In this document: positions 1-9,488 of the stretch, piece by piece
Numbering within the stretch: the first letter of the stretch is position 1
Layout of the letters: each line of letters opens with the position of its first letter
DNA from: Amaricoccus sp.
GTDB taxonomy: Bacteria; Pseudomonadota; Alphaproteobacteria; Rhodobacterales; Rhodobacteraceae
Length of the DNA stretch: 64,000 nt
Reading direction: 5' to 3'
Assembly: GCF_017995835.1 (NCBI RefSeq)
Contig: NZ_JAGOID010000003.1
Coordinates: 1 to 64,000 of the forward strand
Translations under genes and position numbers: made by a program
Notes under the pieces: model-generated
The model's input: the letters and a program-made list of their open reading frames with translations, nothing else
Databases searched by the model: none
What the model was told of the DNA's origin: nothing

Positions 1-456
1 ACCTGGGCCCACGGCCTGCCGGTGAAGATGCGCTTCCGCACCTCGCAGCTCTACGTCAGCGCCATCCCGCCCTTCGTGATCGGCGCCGCGGTCGGGGTGC
101 TCGCCGCGATGATGGGCGTCGGCGGCGGCTTCATCATGGTGCCCGCCATGATCTACCTGATCGGGATGCCGACCAAGGTCGTCATCGGCACCTCGCTCTT
201 CCAGTTCCTCTTCGTCACCGCCTTCACCACCATCCTGCAAGCGGTGCAGAACCACAGCGTCGACGTGGTGCTGACCGTCCTCCTCCTCGTCGGCGGCGTC
301 GTCGGGGCGCAGGTCGGGGCGAGCCTCTCCAGCCGGCTGCGCGCCGAGCAACTCCGCATCCTGCTCGCCGTCCTCGTCATCCTCGTCGGCTTCCGGCTCC
401 TGCTCGACCTCGTGCTGCGGCCCGACGAGCTCTTTTCGATCAGCGTGCGGCGGTGA
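1..456 (+). CDS. Sulfite exporter TauE/SafE family protein (C-terminal part)
   Basis: Integral membrane permease of the TauE/SafE family, whose members are thought to export sulfite, sulfoacetate or related small organic anions across the inner membrane. The frame is open from the first base, so the N-terminal half lies outside the window and 151 residues are visible. They show about four hydrophobic segments, with the family's glycine-rich re-entrant motif (MGVGGGFIMVP) near residue 38. The stop overlaps the start of the next gene by 4 bp (GTGA), so the two are co-transcribed. The substrate cannot be read from the sequence. Confidence 0.85.
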   Translation, partial: TWAHGLPVKMRFRTSQLYVSAIPPFVIGAAVGVLAAMMGVGGGFIMVPAMIYLIGMPTKVVIGTSLFQFLFVTAFTTILQAVQNHSVDVVLTVLLLVGGVVGAQVGASLSSRLRAEQLRILLAVLVILVGFRLLLDLVLRPDELFSISVRR

Positions 457-1217
457 TCCGCGCCGCCGCCCTCGCGATCGCCTGCGCCCTCGCCGCCCCC
501 GTCGCGGCGCAGACGGTCGTCACCGGCATCTCCACCGAGAACATCGCGCTCACCGCCGATTTCACCGGCTCCGACGTGCTGGTGTTCGGCGCCATCCGCC
601 GCGACGCGCCGATCCCGGTCGGCGAGGATCCGATCGACATCGTCATCACGCTCCAGGGCCCGCCGCTCAGCATCGTCGTGCGGCGCAAGGAGCGCCGCTT
701 CGGCATCTGGCTCAACGCCGAGGAAGTCCGGGTCCGCCGCGTCCCCTCCTACTACGCCGTGGCGACGACCCGCCCGATCGACGAGATCCTCACCGAGACG
801 GAGCGCCTGCGCTGGCAGATCGGCCTCGACCAGGCCACGCGCCGCGTCGCGGCCCACCCGACGCTGGCCGACACGACGGAGTTCACCGAGGCCGCGGTGC
901 GGCTCAGGCTCGCCGACGGTCTCTTCGTCGACGCGGAGGGCGGCGTGAAGCTGGCCGAGGAGACGCTGTTCCAGGCCCGCTTCCACCTGCCGACCAACCT
1001 CGTCGAGGGGGAGTATGCGACGGAGTATTTCCTCGTGCGCGACAGGGAGATCATCTCGAACGGCGCGACCGCGATCACCGTCGAGAAGGCCGGGGTGGAA
1101 CGCTGGCTCTACAACCTCGCGCAGAACCGCCCGCTCGCCTACGGCCTGCTGTCCGTCGCCGTCGCACTGGCCGCCGGCTGGCTCGCCGCCGCCGCCTTCC
1201 GCCTTGCCCGCCGTTGA
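453..1217 (+). CDS. TIGR02186 family periplasmic/membrane protein
   Basis: A 254-residue protein of the alphaproteobacterial TIGR02186 group (Alph_Pro_TM). A signal peptide covers about residues 1-20 (ending APVAAQ), followed by a beta-rich extracytoplasmic domain and one C-terminal membrane helix near residues 230-250 with a basic tail. The GTG start overlaps the stop of the TauE/SafE permease. This family is usually found beside TauE/SafE exporters, so an accessory role in export is inferred. No biochemical function is established from what I can see. Confidence 0.8.
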   Translation: MIRAAALAIACALAAPVAAQTVVTGISTENIALTADFTGSDVLVFGAIRRDAPIPVGEDPIDIVITLQGPPLSIVVRRKERRFGIWLNAEEVRVRRVPSYYAVATTRPIDEILTETERLRWQIGLDQATRRVAAHPTLADTTEFTEAAVRLRLADGLFVDAEGGVKLAEETLFQARFHLPTNLVEGEYATEYFLVRDREIISNGATAITVEKAGVERWLYNLAQNRPLAYGLLSVAVALAAGWLAAAAFRLARR

Positions 1218-1298
1218 CCGGACGACCGGCCGCCCCCGCCGTGGACCCGGGCGACGCGTCGGCGTAACCTGCCGCCGCACCTGCCCGCGAGGTTTCCC

Positions 1299-2240
1299 GT
1301 GCCCCCTGCCGAGCCGGACCTCCAGGCCCTCGTGGCCCGGATCCACGACGAACTCGCGCCCCGCTTCGGCGCCGGCAAGGTCGCCGACTACATCCCGCCG
1401 CTCGCGCACGTCGACCCGCGCAAGTTCGCCATCGCCGTCGTCACCCCCGAGGGCGAGACCTTCGCCGCCGGCGACGCCGACGAGCCCTTCTCGATCCAGT
1501 CCGTCTCCAAGGTCTTCACGCTCACCCTCGCCCTCGGCCGGCTCGGCGACCGGGTCTGGGACCGCGTCGGCCGCGAGCCCTCGGGCGACCCGTTCAACTC
1601 CATCGTCCAGCTCGAGCACGAGCAGGGCCGGCCGCGGAACCCGTTCATCAACGCCGGCGCCATCACCGTCGCCGACATGGTCCTCGCCGGCCACACCCCC
1701 CGCGAGGCGATCGGCGAGATCCTCCGCTTCGTCCGCTTCCTCGCCGACGACGAGGACATCGCGATCGACCAGGCCGTCGCCCGGGCCGAGCACGAGACCG
1801 GCGACCGCAACTTCGCGCTGGCCCACTTCATGCACGGCTTCGGCCGTCTCACGAACCCGGTCGCGCACGTCCTCGGCGTCTATTTCCACCACTGCGCCAT
1901 CGCCATGACCGCCCGCCAGCTCGCCCGCGCCGGCCTGTTCCTCGCCGCCGGCGGCCGCGACCCGCTGACCGGCGCCCGCGTCGTCGCCCCGGCCCGCGCC
2001 CGACGTCTCAACGCGCTGATGCTGACCTGCGGCCACTACGACGGCTCAGGCGAGTTCGCCTTCAAGGTCGGCCTGCCCGGCAAGAGCGGCGTCGGCGGCG
2101 GCATCCTCGCCGTCGCGCCCGGCCGCGCCGCGATCGCCGTCTGGTCTCCCGGCCTCAACGCCGTCGGCAACTCGCTCCTCGGCTCCGAGGCCCTCGAACT
2201 CCTCGCCGCCCGCGCCGGCTGGTCGATCTTCGGCGGCTGA
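1299..2240 (+). CDS. glsA: Glutaminase A
   Basis: Serine-dependent beta-lactamase-fold glutaminase that hydrolyses L-glutamine to glutamate and ammonia in the cytoplasm. At 313 residues it has normal length for the bacterial family. The catalytic Ser-x-x-Lys dyad is S68 and K71 in the QSVSK segment. Other conserved blocks are the PFNSI stretch, the NPFINAGAI motif, and a glycine-rich C-terminal segment ending in KSGVGGGI. The start is GTG. It follows the TIGR02186 gene by 81 bp on the same strand and may be transcribed on its own. Confidence 0.9.
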   Translation: MPPAEPDLQALVARIHDELAPRFGAGKVADYIPPLAHVDPRKFAIAVVTPEGETFAAGDADEPFSIQSVSKVFTLTLALGRLGDRVWDRVGREPSGDPFNSIVQLEHEQGRPRNPFINAGAITVADMVLAGHTPREAIGEILRFVRFLADDEDIAIDQAVARAEHETGDRNFALAHFMHGFGRLTNPVAHVLGVYFHHCAIAMTARQLARAGLFLAAGGRDPLTGARVVAPARARRLNALMLTCGHYDGSGEFAFKVGLPGKSGVGGGILAVAPGRAAIAVWSPGLNAVGNSLLGSEALELLAARAGWSIFGG

Positions 2241-2342
2241 GCGGGCCGCCTTACGGGCCGCTGGCCCGAGCGCCGGCCGAGCGGGGGCTTCAGCCCCCCG
2301 AGGCCGGCGCTGCCCCCGGCGCGCCGACCCCGCCTTCGAGAA

Positions 2343-3854
2343 TCACCCGCCGTCCGCCAGCTCCAGCCGCCCCTGCCCGCCCGGCCGCCGCAGATCCTCG
2401 ACCCCGAGCGGCTCCGTCGGCCGAGCCAGCGCATAGCGCGTCACCCAGGCAAGCCGCTCCTCCGCCCGGGTGATCGCCACATAGGCGAGCCGCTTCCAGA
2501 GTGGCGCCCCCGCCTCCTCGCGCCCAGACTGCGCCGCCGCCCAGAGGTCGGGGGCGAAGACCTGCACCTGCCGCCACTGCGAGCCCTGCGCCTTGTGGAT
2601 CGTCACCGCCGCGCCGTGCAGGAACACCGCCCCCATGTTCGCCGCCGTCGGGATGAACGGCTCCTCCGCCCCCGGGCTCTCGATCTGGATGATGCTCGCG
2701 ACCCCGATCTGCGGCTCCTCCGCCCCCGGCAGCCACAGCCGCGCGAAGCCGTGCCGGCGGCCGGGCCCGAGATAGATCGCCTGCGTCCCCTTGATCAGCC
2801 CGCGCGCCTCGAGGTCGATGCGCTTGCGGCGATGCTTCAGCGGCAGCTCGATCCCGTCGCAGACCAGCGGCTCGCCGGGCAGGAGCGCGTCCACCGGCGC
2901 CCCGTGCGCCCGCCGGAACGCCTCGATCAGCCGAACCCGCGTCGCGTTGCGCCACACCAGCGCCGGCGCCCGCGCCATCGCCGTCGCGTCCACCCGCGGC
3001 GCGATCACCACCCGCGCGTCCCGCGCCGCGGTCTCGCGCACCATGCGCTCGAACCGCGCGAAATCGACCGCCGGATCGCCGAGCGCATTGGCGAGGTCGA
3101 TGATCGGGTTGCCCGCGGCCTGGCGATGCACCCGCGCCAGCGTCAGCCGCCGCTCCTCGGGCAGGGTGTCGAACACCATCGCCCCGCCCCCGCCCACGGG
3201 GGCGAGCTGGGCCGGATCGCCGAACAGGACCAGCGTCCGGCACAGACCCTCCAGATCCTCGAACTGCCGCGCGTCGAGCATCGAGGCCTCGTCGACAAGC
3301 CCGATGTCGAGCGGCTCCTCGCGCCGCTTCCAGCCCTTGATGAAGTCCGAGCCGCGCAGCCCCGCCGCCGCCAGCGCGCCCGGGATCGAGAGATGGGTGC
3401 GATAGGACGCCTCGGCGCGGTCGAGCGCCGCGTCGGTCAGGCCCTCGACCTTCGGCCGCAGGCCCTTGCCGGTCAGCCACTCGGCGATCGCCTCGTAGTC
3501 GGGATGATAAAGGGGCGTGTAGAGCACCCGGTGCAGCGTCGTCGCCGGCACGCCGCGGTGGCGCAGCACGCTCGCGGCCTTGTTGGTGGGGGCGAGCACC
3601 GCGACGCTGCGCCTCGACCGGCCGCGCCGGCTCTCGTAGTCGCCCGAGACGGTCTCGAGCCCCGCCCCGATCAGCCGCGTCACCACTTCGGCGAGCAGCA
3701 TGGTCTTGCCCGACCCGGCGCGGCCAAGCACCGCCAGCGCCTTCTGCGGCTCGCCCTCCGGCAGGATCGCGCCGGCCTCGATGTCGACCCCAGCGCCGCG
3801 CAGGGTGGCCGCGATCCGCGCGAAGGCCGCCGCCTGGTCGTCGGAGAATTCCAA
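2343..3854 (-). CDS. RecD-like ATP-dependent DNA helicase
   Basis: Superfamily 1 helicase/ATPase of 503 residues. Walker A (GRAGSGKT) is at residues 44-51 and Walker B-like DEAS at 188-191. The motif III region reads FGDPAQLAPVG. In the C-terminal third, TIHKAQGSQW and YVAITRAEERL match the UvrD/RecD C-terminal motifs V and VI. It resembles short stand-alone RecD-like helicases found in Rhodobacterales rather than a RecBCD subunit. It should act on DNA ends or in repair, but the exact role is not defined. It is convergent with glsA and lies upstream of luxI on the opposite side. Confidence 0.85.
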   Translation of the reverse strand: MEFSDDQAAAFARIAATLRGAGVDIEAGAILPEGEPQKALAVLGRAGSGKTMLLAEVVTRLIGAGLETVSGDYESRRGRSRRSVAVLAPTNKAASVLRHRGVPATTLHRVLYTPLYHPDYEAIAEWLTGKGLRPKVEGLTDAALDRAEASYRTHLSIPGALAAAGLRGSDFIKGWKRREEPLDIGLVDEASMLDARQFEDLEGLCRTLVLFGDPAQLAPVGGGGAMVFDTLPEERRLTLARVHRQAAGNPIIDLANALGDPAVDFARFERMVRETAARDARVVIAPRVDATAMARAPALVWRNATRVRLIEAFRRAHGAPVDALLPGEPLVCDGIELPLKHRRKRIDLEARGLIKGTQAIYLGPGRRHGFARLWLPGAEEPQIGVASIIQIESPGAEEPFIPTAANMGAVFLHGAAVTIHKAQGSQWRQVQVFAPDLWAAAQSGREEAGAPLWKRLAYVAITRAEERLAWVTRYALARPTEPLGVEDLRRPGGQGRLELADGG

Positions 3855-3921
3855 GGAGAGCCGTGCCCCGCGCCGCCGCCGTCACCCCGGTTCTACCGGG
3901 CGCCGGCGGCCGGGGCCAGCC

Positions 3922-4554
3922 TCAGGCGGCCTCGGCGGCGAGCGCCGGGGCGGAAAACGAGGCGTCGAACCAGCGTTCGGCGAGCGCGGCCGGAATGCCC
4001 GAGCGCTGCGAGATCGTCCGGCGCGCCTCATCGGTGAAGGTCCAGATCCCGACCGAAATCCCGTCGCGACCCTCGCCGTCGGTGCCGATCACGTCCGGCG
4101 AGAAGCCGATGCGGCCATAGATGCGCGGCATCCGCGCGTCGAAGACGCCGAGGCACTGCTCGAGGCCGAAGCGCATCCCGAACTCGCAGCCCGCGAGCAT
4201 CAGCGCCGCCGCGACGCCCGGCCCGGAATGCGGCGCGAGACAGAAGCGCGTCACCTCCCAGATCAACGGGCTCTCGATGCGCACGCCGTCGGTCAGGTGC
4301 AGGAAATGCTCCGCCGTCATGGTCCGCCCCAGCGTCGGCAGGCAGCGCATCGACCCACCGTGCCGGCCGTCCGGGCCTTCCCAGATGACATAGAGCGGAT
4401 TGAGCGCGTCGTACTCGTCGGTCTCCTCGCCGGCTTCATTCACGGTGACGTCCCAGTTGAGCCGCTCCTTGAACTGCACGGCACGGTCCTGAAGCATCGT
4501 CTTCTTCAGATAGGGGAAGTTTTCGAGCTGGTCACCGTAGAGAAAGCGGATCAT
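3922..4554 (-). CDS. Acyl-homoserine-lactone synthase (LuxI family)
   Basis: LuxI-type autoinducer synthase of 210 residues that makes an N-acyl-homoserine lactone from S-adenosylmethionine and acyl-ACP. All the invariant family residues are in place: R24, F28, W34, D46, D49, R70, F84, E100 and R103. An ATG at 4554 was chosen because AAAGGAC lies just upstream; the open frame continues 37 codons further without an obvious ribosome site. No LuxR-type receptor is encoded in the window, so the receptor must lie elsewhere. Acyl chain length cannot be inferred. It sits downstream of ychF after a 243-bp gap. Confidence 0.93.
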   Translation of the reverse strand: MIRFLYGDQLENFPYLKKTMLQDRAVQFKERLNWDVTVNEAGEETDEYDALNPLYVIWEGPDGRHGGSMRCLPTLGRTMTAEHFLHLTDGVRIESPLIWEVTRFCLAPHSGPGVAAALMLAGCEFGMRFGLEQCLGVFDARMPRIYGRIGFSPDVIGTDGEGRDGISVGIWTFTDEARRTISQRSGIPAALAERWFDASFSAPALAAEAA

Positions 4555-4713
4555 GTTCGGGTCCTTTAGAATTCGTTTGCACCGAATACACGAACCAACC
4601 CTAACAATTTCCGAGCGTGCGCCGCGATTCACCAAATCGCAACATGCGCGTACTGTGCAGCGCACGGCCGCGCAACGGCATGTCCTGCCGCGCGACGGGC
4701 AGCGGCTTCGCGT

Positions 4714-4741
4714 GCCGATTTCGCCAACGGTCGAAATTGGC
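4714..4741. promoter_or_regulatory. Inverted repeat upstream of luxI
   Basis: In the 243-bp gap between ychF and luxI, GCCGATTTCG (4714-4723) and CGAAATTGGC (4732-4741) form a 9-of-10 inverted repeat with an 8-bp spacer. No T-run follows on either strand, so a simple intrinsic terminator for ychF is doubtful. Its place about 160 bp before the luxI start would fit an operator for a LuxR-type or other dimeric regulator, which is inference only. Confidence 0.35.
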
Positions 4742-4797
4742 GGGGATACCTGCGAGATCCGCGCTGCATCGACCGGATCGATCCAGCGGGGTTGGCG

Positions 4798-5895
4798 TCA
4801 GGTGTTGAACAGGAAGTGCAGCACGTCCCCGTCGGCGACCCGGTAGGTCTTGCCCTCCGAGCGCATCCGGCCCGCCTCCTTCGCCCCCTGCTCGCCCCCG
4901 AGCGTGACGAAGTCGTCGTAGGCGATGGTCTCGGCCCGGATGAAGCCCTTCTCGAAATCCCCGTGGATGACCCCCGCCGCCTGCGGCGCCGGGGTGCCGG
5001 CCGGGATCGTCCAGGCCCGCGCCTCCTTGGGGCCGACAGTGAAATAGGTCGAGAGCCCGAGCAGCCGGTAGCCCTCGTGGATCAGCCGGTCGAGCCCCGC
5101 CTCCTCCAGCCCCATCGCTTCGAGGAACTCCGCCCGCCCGGCGTCGTCGAGCTGGGCGATCTCCTCCTCGATCGCCGCCGAGATCACCACACACCCGGCG
5201 CCCTCGGCCCTGGCCTTCGCCTCCACCGCCGCGGAATGCCGGTTCCCCGTCGCCGCGGCCGCCTCCTCGACGTTGCAGACATAGAGCACCGGCTTGGAGG
5301 TCAGCAGTTGCAGCAGCCGCCACGTCCGCGCGTCCTCGGCCGCCACCTCGACCGTTCGCGCCGGCCTGCCGTCCGCCAGCGCCGCCCGCGCCGCCTCGAG
5401 CAGCCGCGCCTGGTCGGCCGCCTCCCTGTCGCCGCCCTTGAGCTTGCGCGCGAGCCCGGCGAGCCGCTTCTCGACGCTTTCGAGGTCGGCGAGCATCAGC
5501 TCGGTCTCGACGGTCTCGGCGTCCGCCACCGGATCGACGCGACCCTCGACATGGGTCACGTCGTCATCCTCGAAGCAGCGCAGCACATGGGCGATGGCGT
5601 CGCATTCGCGGATGTTGGCGAGGAACTGGTTGCCGAGCCCCTCGCCCTTCGACGCCCCCCGCACCAGCCCGGCGATGTCGACGAAGGTCATCCGGGTCGG
5701 AATGATGGCCTTGGACTTCGCGATCCCGGCCAGCCGGTCGAGGCGCGGGTCGGGCACGTTCACCTCGCCGACGTTCGGCTCGATGGTGCAGAAGGGAAAG
5801 TTCGCCGCCTGCGCCGCCGCCGTTCGCGTCAGCGCGTTGAACAGCGTCGACTTGCCGACGTTCGGCAGCCCGACGATCCCGGTCCGAAAGCCCAT
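4798..5895 (-). CDS. ychF: Redox-regulated ATPase YchF
   Basis: Obg-family P-loop ATPase of 365 residues (YchF/OLA1) that associates with ribosomes and affects translation and stress responses. The G1 motif GLPNVGKST is at residues 9-17 and the G3 region reads DIAGLVRGASKGEGLGNQFL. The C-terminal TGS domain ends in the usual DGDVLHFLFN. Unlike true GTPases, the family prefers ATP. It is a single-gene unit here, with the luxI gene behind it on the same strand. Confidence 0.96.
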   Translation of the reverse strand: MGFRTGIVGLPNVGKSTLFNALTRTAAAQAANFPFCTIEPNVGEVNVPDPRLDRLAGIAKSKAIIPTRMTFVDIAGLVRGASKGEGLGNQFLANIRECDAIAHVLRCFEDDDVTHVEGRVDPVADAETVETELMLADLESVEKRLAGLARKLKGGDREAADQARLLEAARAALADGRPARTVEVAAEDARTWRLLQLLTSKPVLYVCNVEEAAAATGNRHSAAVEAKARAEGAGCVVISAAIEEEIAQLDDAGRAEFLEAMGLEEAGLDRLIHEGYRLLGLSTYFTVGPKEARAWTIPAGTPAPQAAGVIHGDFEKGFIRAETIAYDDFVTLGGEQGAKEAGRMRSEGKTYRVADGDVLHFLFNT

Positions 5896-6020
5896 GACCC
5901 CTCCCGCTCCGGCGGATGTGCAGGGGGGCGTCTACGCAACCGGGCCGCCGCGCGCAAGCGCGGGGCGGCCCCGGTCGGCGTCCGGCCACGCATCGGAGGG
6001 TGAGGGGAGGCCCCGGAGGG

Positions 6021-7217
6021 CTACTGCATGGCGCGTCGGTCCGCGCCGACGCGGGCGACGCCGTAGTGCTGGGCCAGCCGCTCCAGCGCGATCTTCAGGA
6101 CGACCTTGCCCGACCGGGCCGACCAGCCGAGACGCTTCTCGGCCGTCTCCAGCCCCTCGAGGAAGCAGCAGACCCGGAACACGACGTCGGAGAGGCCGGG
6201 GCCGAGCGCCTCCATGGCCTTGGCGACGCGAACGCGGGCGTCCTGCGGCCCCTCCGCCTGGCCACGCCCGGCCTGCAGCTGCCCGCGGCCGCCCGCGGTC
6301 AGGAAGCGGTCCCAGTTCTGGGCGACCCGCGGCCCCAGCTGCGCGAGCTCGAAATCCTCGCGCAGCCGCTCGCCGGCCTCGATCAGGTCGGCCTTCAGGT
6401 AGGGAACGCCGTCCTTGTCCCGCTTGCGGCCGAGGACGCTGAGCGGGCTCTCGGCGAGGTTGAAGCGCAGCCGCCGCTCGCCGGAACCGTCCTCGGCCAT
6501 GACCTCGCGCTCGGCGAAGAAGCGGTGCTGCTCCTGAAAGGGCGACTGGAACGGCGTCGGTCCCTCGGCGAACCCGGCCGCCGCCTGCGGCCCCCGCTCC
6601 ATGCGCTCCTCGGTCAGGAGCCGCTTCAGCGCGGCGCGACCGACCGCGGTGATGCCGTAGCAGGCGATCTTGCCGGCCTTCTCGCAGGCGATCCATTCCT
6701 GGAGCGCGAAGGCATGGGCGACGTCGCGATCGACGACGGCGATGCGGTTCTGCTTGCCCGGCACGACCTCGCGCAGCACCACCGCCTTCTCCATCGTCGG
6801 GGCGACGGCGAGAAAGGCCCCCTTCTCGCAGAGCCGGCGCAGGATTCGTCGCGCCTCCCGCTCGATCCGCGCCGCGGCCTGATCTTCCTGCTGGAGGCCG
6901 GAGCGAAGGGCCTGTGGGGACATGGGCGACAACTCCTCGTTCGTTGACGGATCGGCGGGAAGGACGTGGCTTCGCCCGAGGCGCTCGAGGGCCTCGTCGA
7001 CGAGCGGGTCGTCCCGCCAGGCCTCGACCCGGCGCACCTGGCGCAGGATCGTGGACGCATGACAGCCTTTCGCCCGCGCCAGCGCCCTGATCGGGATCCC
7101 TGCGGACGTGTGGGCGAGATAGGTGGCCGCGACCTCCGGAAGCCAGGTCGGCATGGGTTCCTGCGAACGGCGCGAAGAGGGCGCGGACGCTGTGGGCGCG
7201 GCGGTCGCATGAGACAA
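6021..7217 (-). CDS. DUF6456 domain-containing helix-turn-helix protein
   Basis: A protein of up to 398 residues. The N-terminal part (about residues 22-60) resembles a helix-turn-helix recognising module (AGIPIRALARAKGCHASTILRQVRR, here split: AGIPIRALARAKGCH then ASTILRQVRR). The C-terminal 150 residues match the alphaproteobacterial DUF6456 pattern. A TTG at 7217 has GAGGA upstream. An ATG at 7154, preceded by AGGAA, would remove a low-complexity Ala/Ser-rich leader and is equally plausible. Divergent pairing with the DUF6477 gene is a Rhodobacterales habit. A DNA-binding regulatory role is inferred from the helix-turn-helix; targets are unknown. Confidence 0.8.
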   Translation of the reverse strand: MSHATAAPTASAPSSRRSQEPMPTWLPEVAATYLAHTSAGIPIRALARAKGCHASTILRQVRRVEAWRDDPLVDEALERLGRSHVLPADPSTNEELSPMSPQALRSGLQQEDQAAARIEREARRILRRLCEKGAFLAVAPTMEKAVVLREVVPGKQNRIAVVDRDVAHAFALQEWIACEKAGKIACYGITAVGRAALKRLLTEERMERGPQAAAGFAEGPTPFQSPFQEQHRFFAEREVMAEDGSGERRLRFNLAESPLSVLGRKRDKDGVPYLKADLIEAGERLREDFELAQLGPRVAQNWDRFLTAGGRGQLQAGRGQAEGPQDARVRVAKAMEALGPGLSDVVFRVCCFLEGLETAEKRLGWSARSGKVVLKIALERLAQHYGVARVGADRRAMQ

Positions 7218-7267
7218 GACGAAGTCCTCAGATTGACCAGTTTTTTCGCAAAACTCGTCCTATGGTT

Positions 7268-7299
7268 GATTCGTAAAAAGGGTCTTAACGATTCCTAAT
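7268..7299. promoter_or_regulatory. CtrA-like and GANTC motifs in the DUF6456/DUF6477 divergent region
   Basis: The 207-bp space between the two divergent genes is markedly AT-rich compared with its surroundings. It holds TTAA (7285-7288), seven bases, then TAAT (7296-7299), one base away from a TTAA-N7-TTAA CtrA site. There are two GATTC sites (7268-7272 and 7290-7294), the second inside the CtrA-like spacer. GANTC is the target of CcrM methylation in alphaproteobacteria. Cell-cycle control of this pair is therefore a reasonable guess, not shown. Confidence 0.4.
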
Positions 7300-7424
7300 A
7301 TTGTTATATTTCAATTTGTTAGTGGAAACCGCCCGGCGCGCGATACATCTTATGGTTGTGCAACACCCCACGGACCCGTGCCACACCCGGAGCGTCAAGA
7401 ACACGCTTCACAGGGATGGACAGA

Positions 7425-7700
7425 ATGACCGCAGCCGCTTCCGCTCTCGCCGAACTCCGCCGCCCGAAGATCCTGATCCGCGCCGCGCGCGCCGGGATCT
7501 CGGAGTATTGCCGGGAGCGCGACCTGAAGCGGCTCGTGCGTCACGCCAGCGCCTCGCGCGACGCCATGCAGCCGCTGCTGGCCGAAGAGCGCCGGCTCGA
7601 AACCACGCGCACCGCCGGCGGCGCGACCTACAACATCCAGCGCCATGTCGCCGTGCTGACCGCGATCCTCGCCGAGGCCCGCCTCACCCCCGCCTGCTGA
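7425..7700 (+). CDS. DUF6477 family protein
   Basis: Small basic protein of 91 residues of the DUF6477 group, recognisable from the RRPKILIRAARAGISEY start and the RERDLKRL segment. The ATG at 7425 was preferred because GGGATGGAC lies 5-12 bases upstream; the in-frame ATG at 7416 has no spaced ribosome site. It is divergent from the DUF6456 gene, as in related genomes. It probably forms amphipathic helices and has no signal peptide. Function is unknown. Confidence 0.75.
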   Translation: MTAAASALAELRRPKILIRAARAGISEYCRERDLKRLVRHASASRDAMQPLLAEERRLETTRTAGGATYNIQRHVAVLTAILAEARLTPAC

Positions 7701-7724
7701 GGCACCCCGGCGGCGGCGCGGGCG

Positions 7725-9281
7725 TCAGGCGAAGGCGTCGGGCTCGCTGGCCTTGCGCCGCGCGACGAAGTCGGCCAGCGCCTCGGCCGCGCCGCTGTCG
7801 AGCGCCGGCGCCTCGTACTCCGACAGCAGCCTGCGCATCCGGCGATTGGCCAGCGTCACGCTATCGGGACCGCCCGCCTCGGACCACGTCTCGAACGGGC
7901 GGTAGTCCAGCACCTCCGTGCGCCAGAACGCCGTCTTGAAGTTGGCCTGGGTATGGGCGCAGCCGAGATAGTGCCCGCCCGGCCCGACCTCGCGGATCGC
8001 ATCGAGCGCCTGGCCGTTCCCGGAAAGATCGACCCCCTCGGCGAGCGAATGCAGGACGCCGAGCTGGTCGGCGTCCATCACGAACTTCTCCAGGCTCGTC
8101 ACCAGCCCCCCTTCCAGCCAGCCGCAGGCGTGGAGCATGAAGTTGACGCCGCCGAGCAGCGCGGCCTGGAGCGTGTTGGCGCTCTCGTAGGCCGCCTGCG
8201 CGTCGGGCAGCTTCGAGCCGCAGAGGCCGCCGCCGGAGCGGAAGGGCAGGTTCAGGCGGCGGGCGAGTTGGCCCGCGCCCCAGAGGATCTTCGACGCCTC
8301 GGGCGTCCCGAAGGTCGGCGCCCCCGAATTCATGTCGATCGAGGTGACGAAGGCCCCGAAGATCACCGGGCAGCCGGGATTGATCAGCTGCGAATAGGCG
8401 ACGCCCACCATCGCCTCGGCGAGAACCTGGGTCAGCGTGCCCGCGACCGAGACCGGGGCCATGGCGCCGCCGACGATGAACGGCGAGACGATCGTCGCCT
8501 GCCCGGCGCGGGCATAGACCTCGAGCGCGCCCATCATGGTGGCGTCGAACACCAGCGGCGAGTTGACGTTGATCAGGCTCGTCATGAAGCATTCCGGCCC
8601 GACCCGGTCCGCCCCGAACAGGATTCGGCACATCTCGACGGAATCGGCCGCCCGCTCGGGCGCCGTCACCGACCCCATGAACGGCTTGTCGCTGAGCGTC
8701 ATGTGCGCCAGCAGCATGTCGAGATGCCGCTTGTTCACCGCCACGTCGGTCGGCTCGCACAGCGTGCCGCCCGAATGGTGCACCCATTTCGACATGTAGC
8801 CGAGTTTCACCAGGTCGCGGAAGTCCGCGATCGTGGCATAGCGGCGGCCGTTCTCCATGTCGCGCACGAAGGGCGGCCCGTAGACCGGCGCGAGAACGAG
8901 GTTCCTGCCGCCGATCTCGACGTTGCGCTCGGGATTGCGCGCCGCCTGGACGAAGGACGACGGCGCGGTCCGGCACAGGCTGCGCGCGAGGCCCTTCGGC
9001 AGGTGCACGCGGTCGCCGCGCACGTCGGCCCCGGCCGCCTTCCAGCGTTCCAGCGCCTCGGGATTGTCGGAGAAACGGACGCCGATCTCCTCCAGCACCA
9101 GATCGGCGTTGGCCTCGATCAGCGCCAGCCCCTCCTCGTCGAGGATCTCGAAGTTCGGGATCCGCCGCCGGATGAAGTGCGCCGCCTCGATGCGGTGCGC
9201 GGTGCGCTCGGCCCGGCGCGCCGCGCCGCCGCCGCCCCGCTGGCGCCTTCCGCCCGCAACGGCTTCGCTGACATCGTTCAT
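7725..9281 (-). CDS. Trimethylamine methyltransferase (MttB) family protein
   Basis: Corrinoid-dependent methyltransferase homologue of 518 residues, assigned from MttB-family blocks such as the [15 protein letters not shown] and [10 protein letters not shown] segments. There is no in-frame amber codon, so it belongs to the non-pyrrolysine MttB group, which includes glycine-betaine methyltransferase. The true substrate is probably a quaternary amine. No corrinoid protein or reactivating partner is encoded nearby, so any partner must act in trans. The ATG at 9281 follows GGAG. It is divergent from serS. Confidence 0.85.
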   Translation of the reverse strand: MNDVSEAVAGGRRQRGGGGAARRAERTAHRIEAAHFIRRRIPNFEILDEEGLALIEANADLVLEEIGVRFSDNPEALERWKAAGADVRGDRVHLPKGLARSLCRTAPSSFVQAARNPERNVEIGGRNLVLAPVYGPPFVRDMENGRRYATIADFRDLVKLGYMSKWVHHSGGTLCEPTDVAVNKRHLDMLLAHMTLSDKPFMGSVTAPERAADSVEMCRILFGADRVGPECFMTSLINVNSPLVFDATMMGALEVYARAGQATIVSPFIVGGAMAPVSVAGTLTQVLAEAMVGVAYSQLINPGCPVIFGAFVTSIDMNSGAPTFGTPEASKILWGAGQLARRLNLPFRSGGGLCGSKLPDAQAAYESANTLQAALLGGVNFMLHACGWLEGGLVTSLEKFVMDADQLGVLHSLAEGVDLSGNGQALDAIREVGPGGHYLGCAHTQANFKTAFWRTEVLDYRPFETWSEAGGPDSVTLANRRMRRLLSEYEAPALDSGAAEALADFVARRKASEPDAFA

Positions 9282-9488
9282 GGCGTTCTCCTCCGGCCGC
9301 GCCTGCCTCCATCTAGCCGAGCCCGCGCCCGCCGCCTGCTCCTTTCCGCCGCCGGAAGCGCCGCCCGCGACATTTCCGGCCCGGCGCGAAGCGCCCGCCG
9401 GAGAACGGCGCACCGCGCCGCCGCGCGGACACTTGCACGGCGCCGCCATCCGTCCTACGCCCACGCCGCCGCCAGACCGGGGAAGCCC

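Noticed and set aside
153..2036. Long minus-strand open frame over the TIGR02186 and glutaminase genes
   Set aside because: Shadow of GC-rich coding DNA: composition is Gly/Asp/Arg low complexity and two recognisable genes lie on the other strand.
7953..9488. In-frame extension of serS upstream across the mttB gene
   Set aside because: The mttB protein on the minus strand is clearly real, and the serS product begins with its canonical MHDIRLIRE at 9489.
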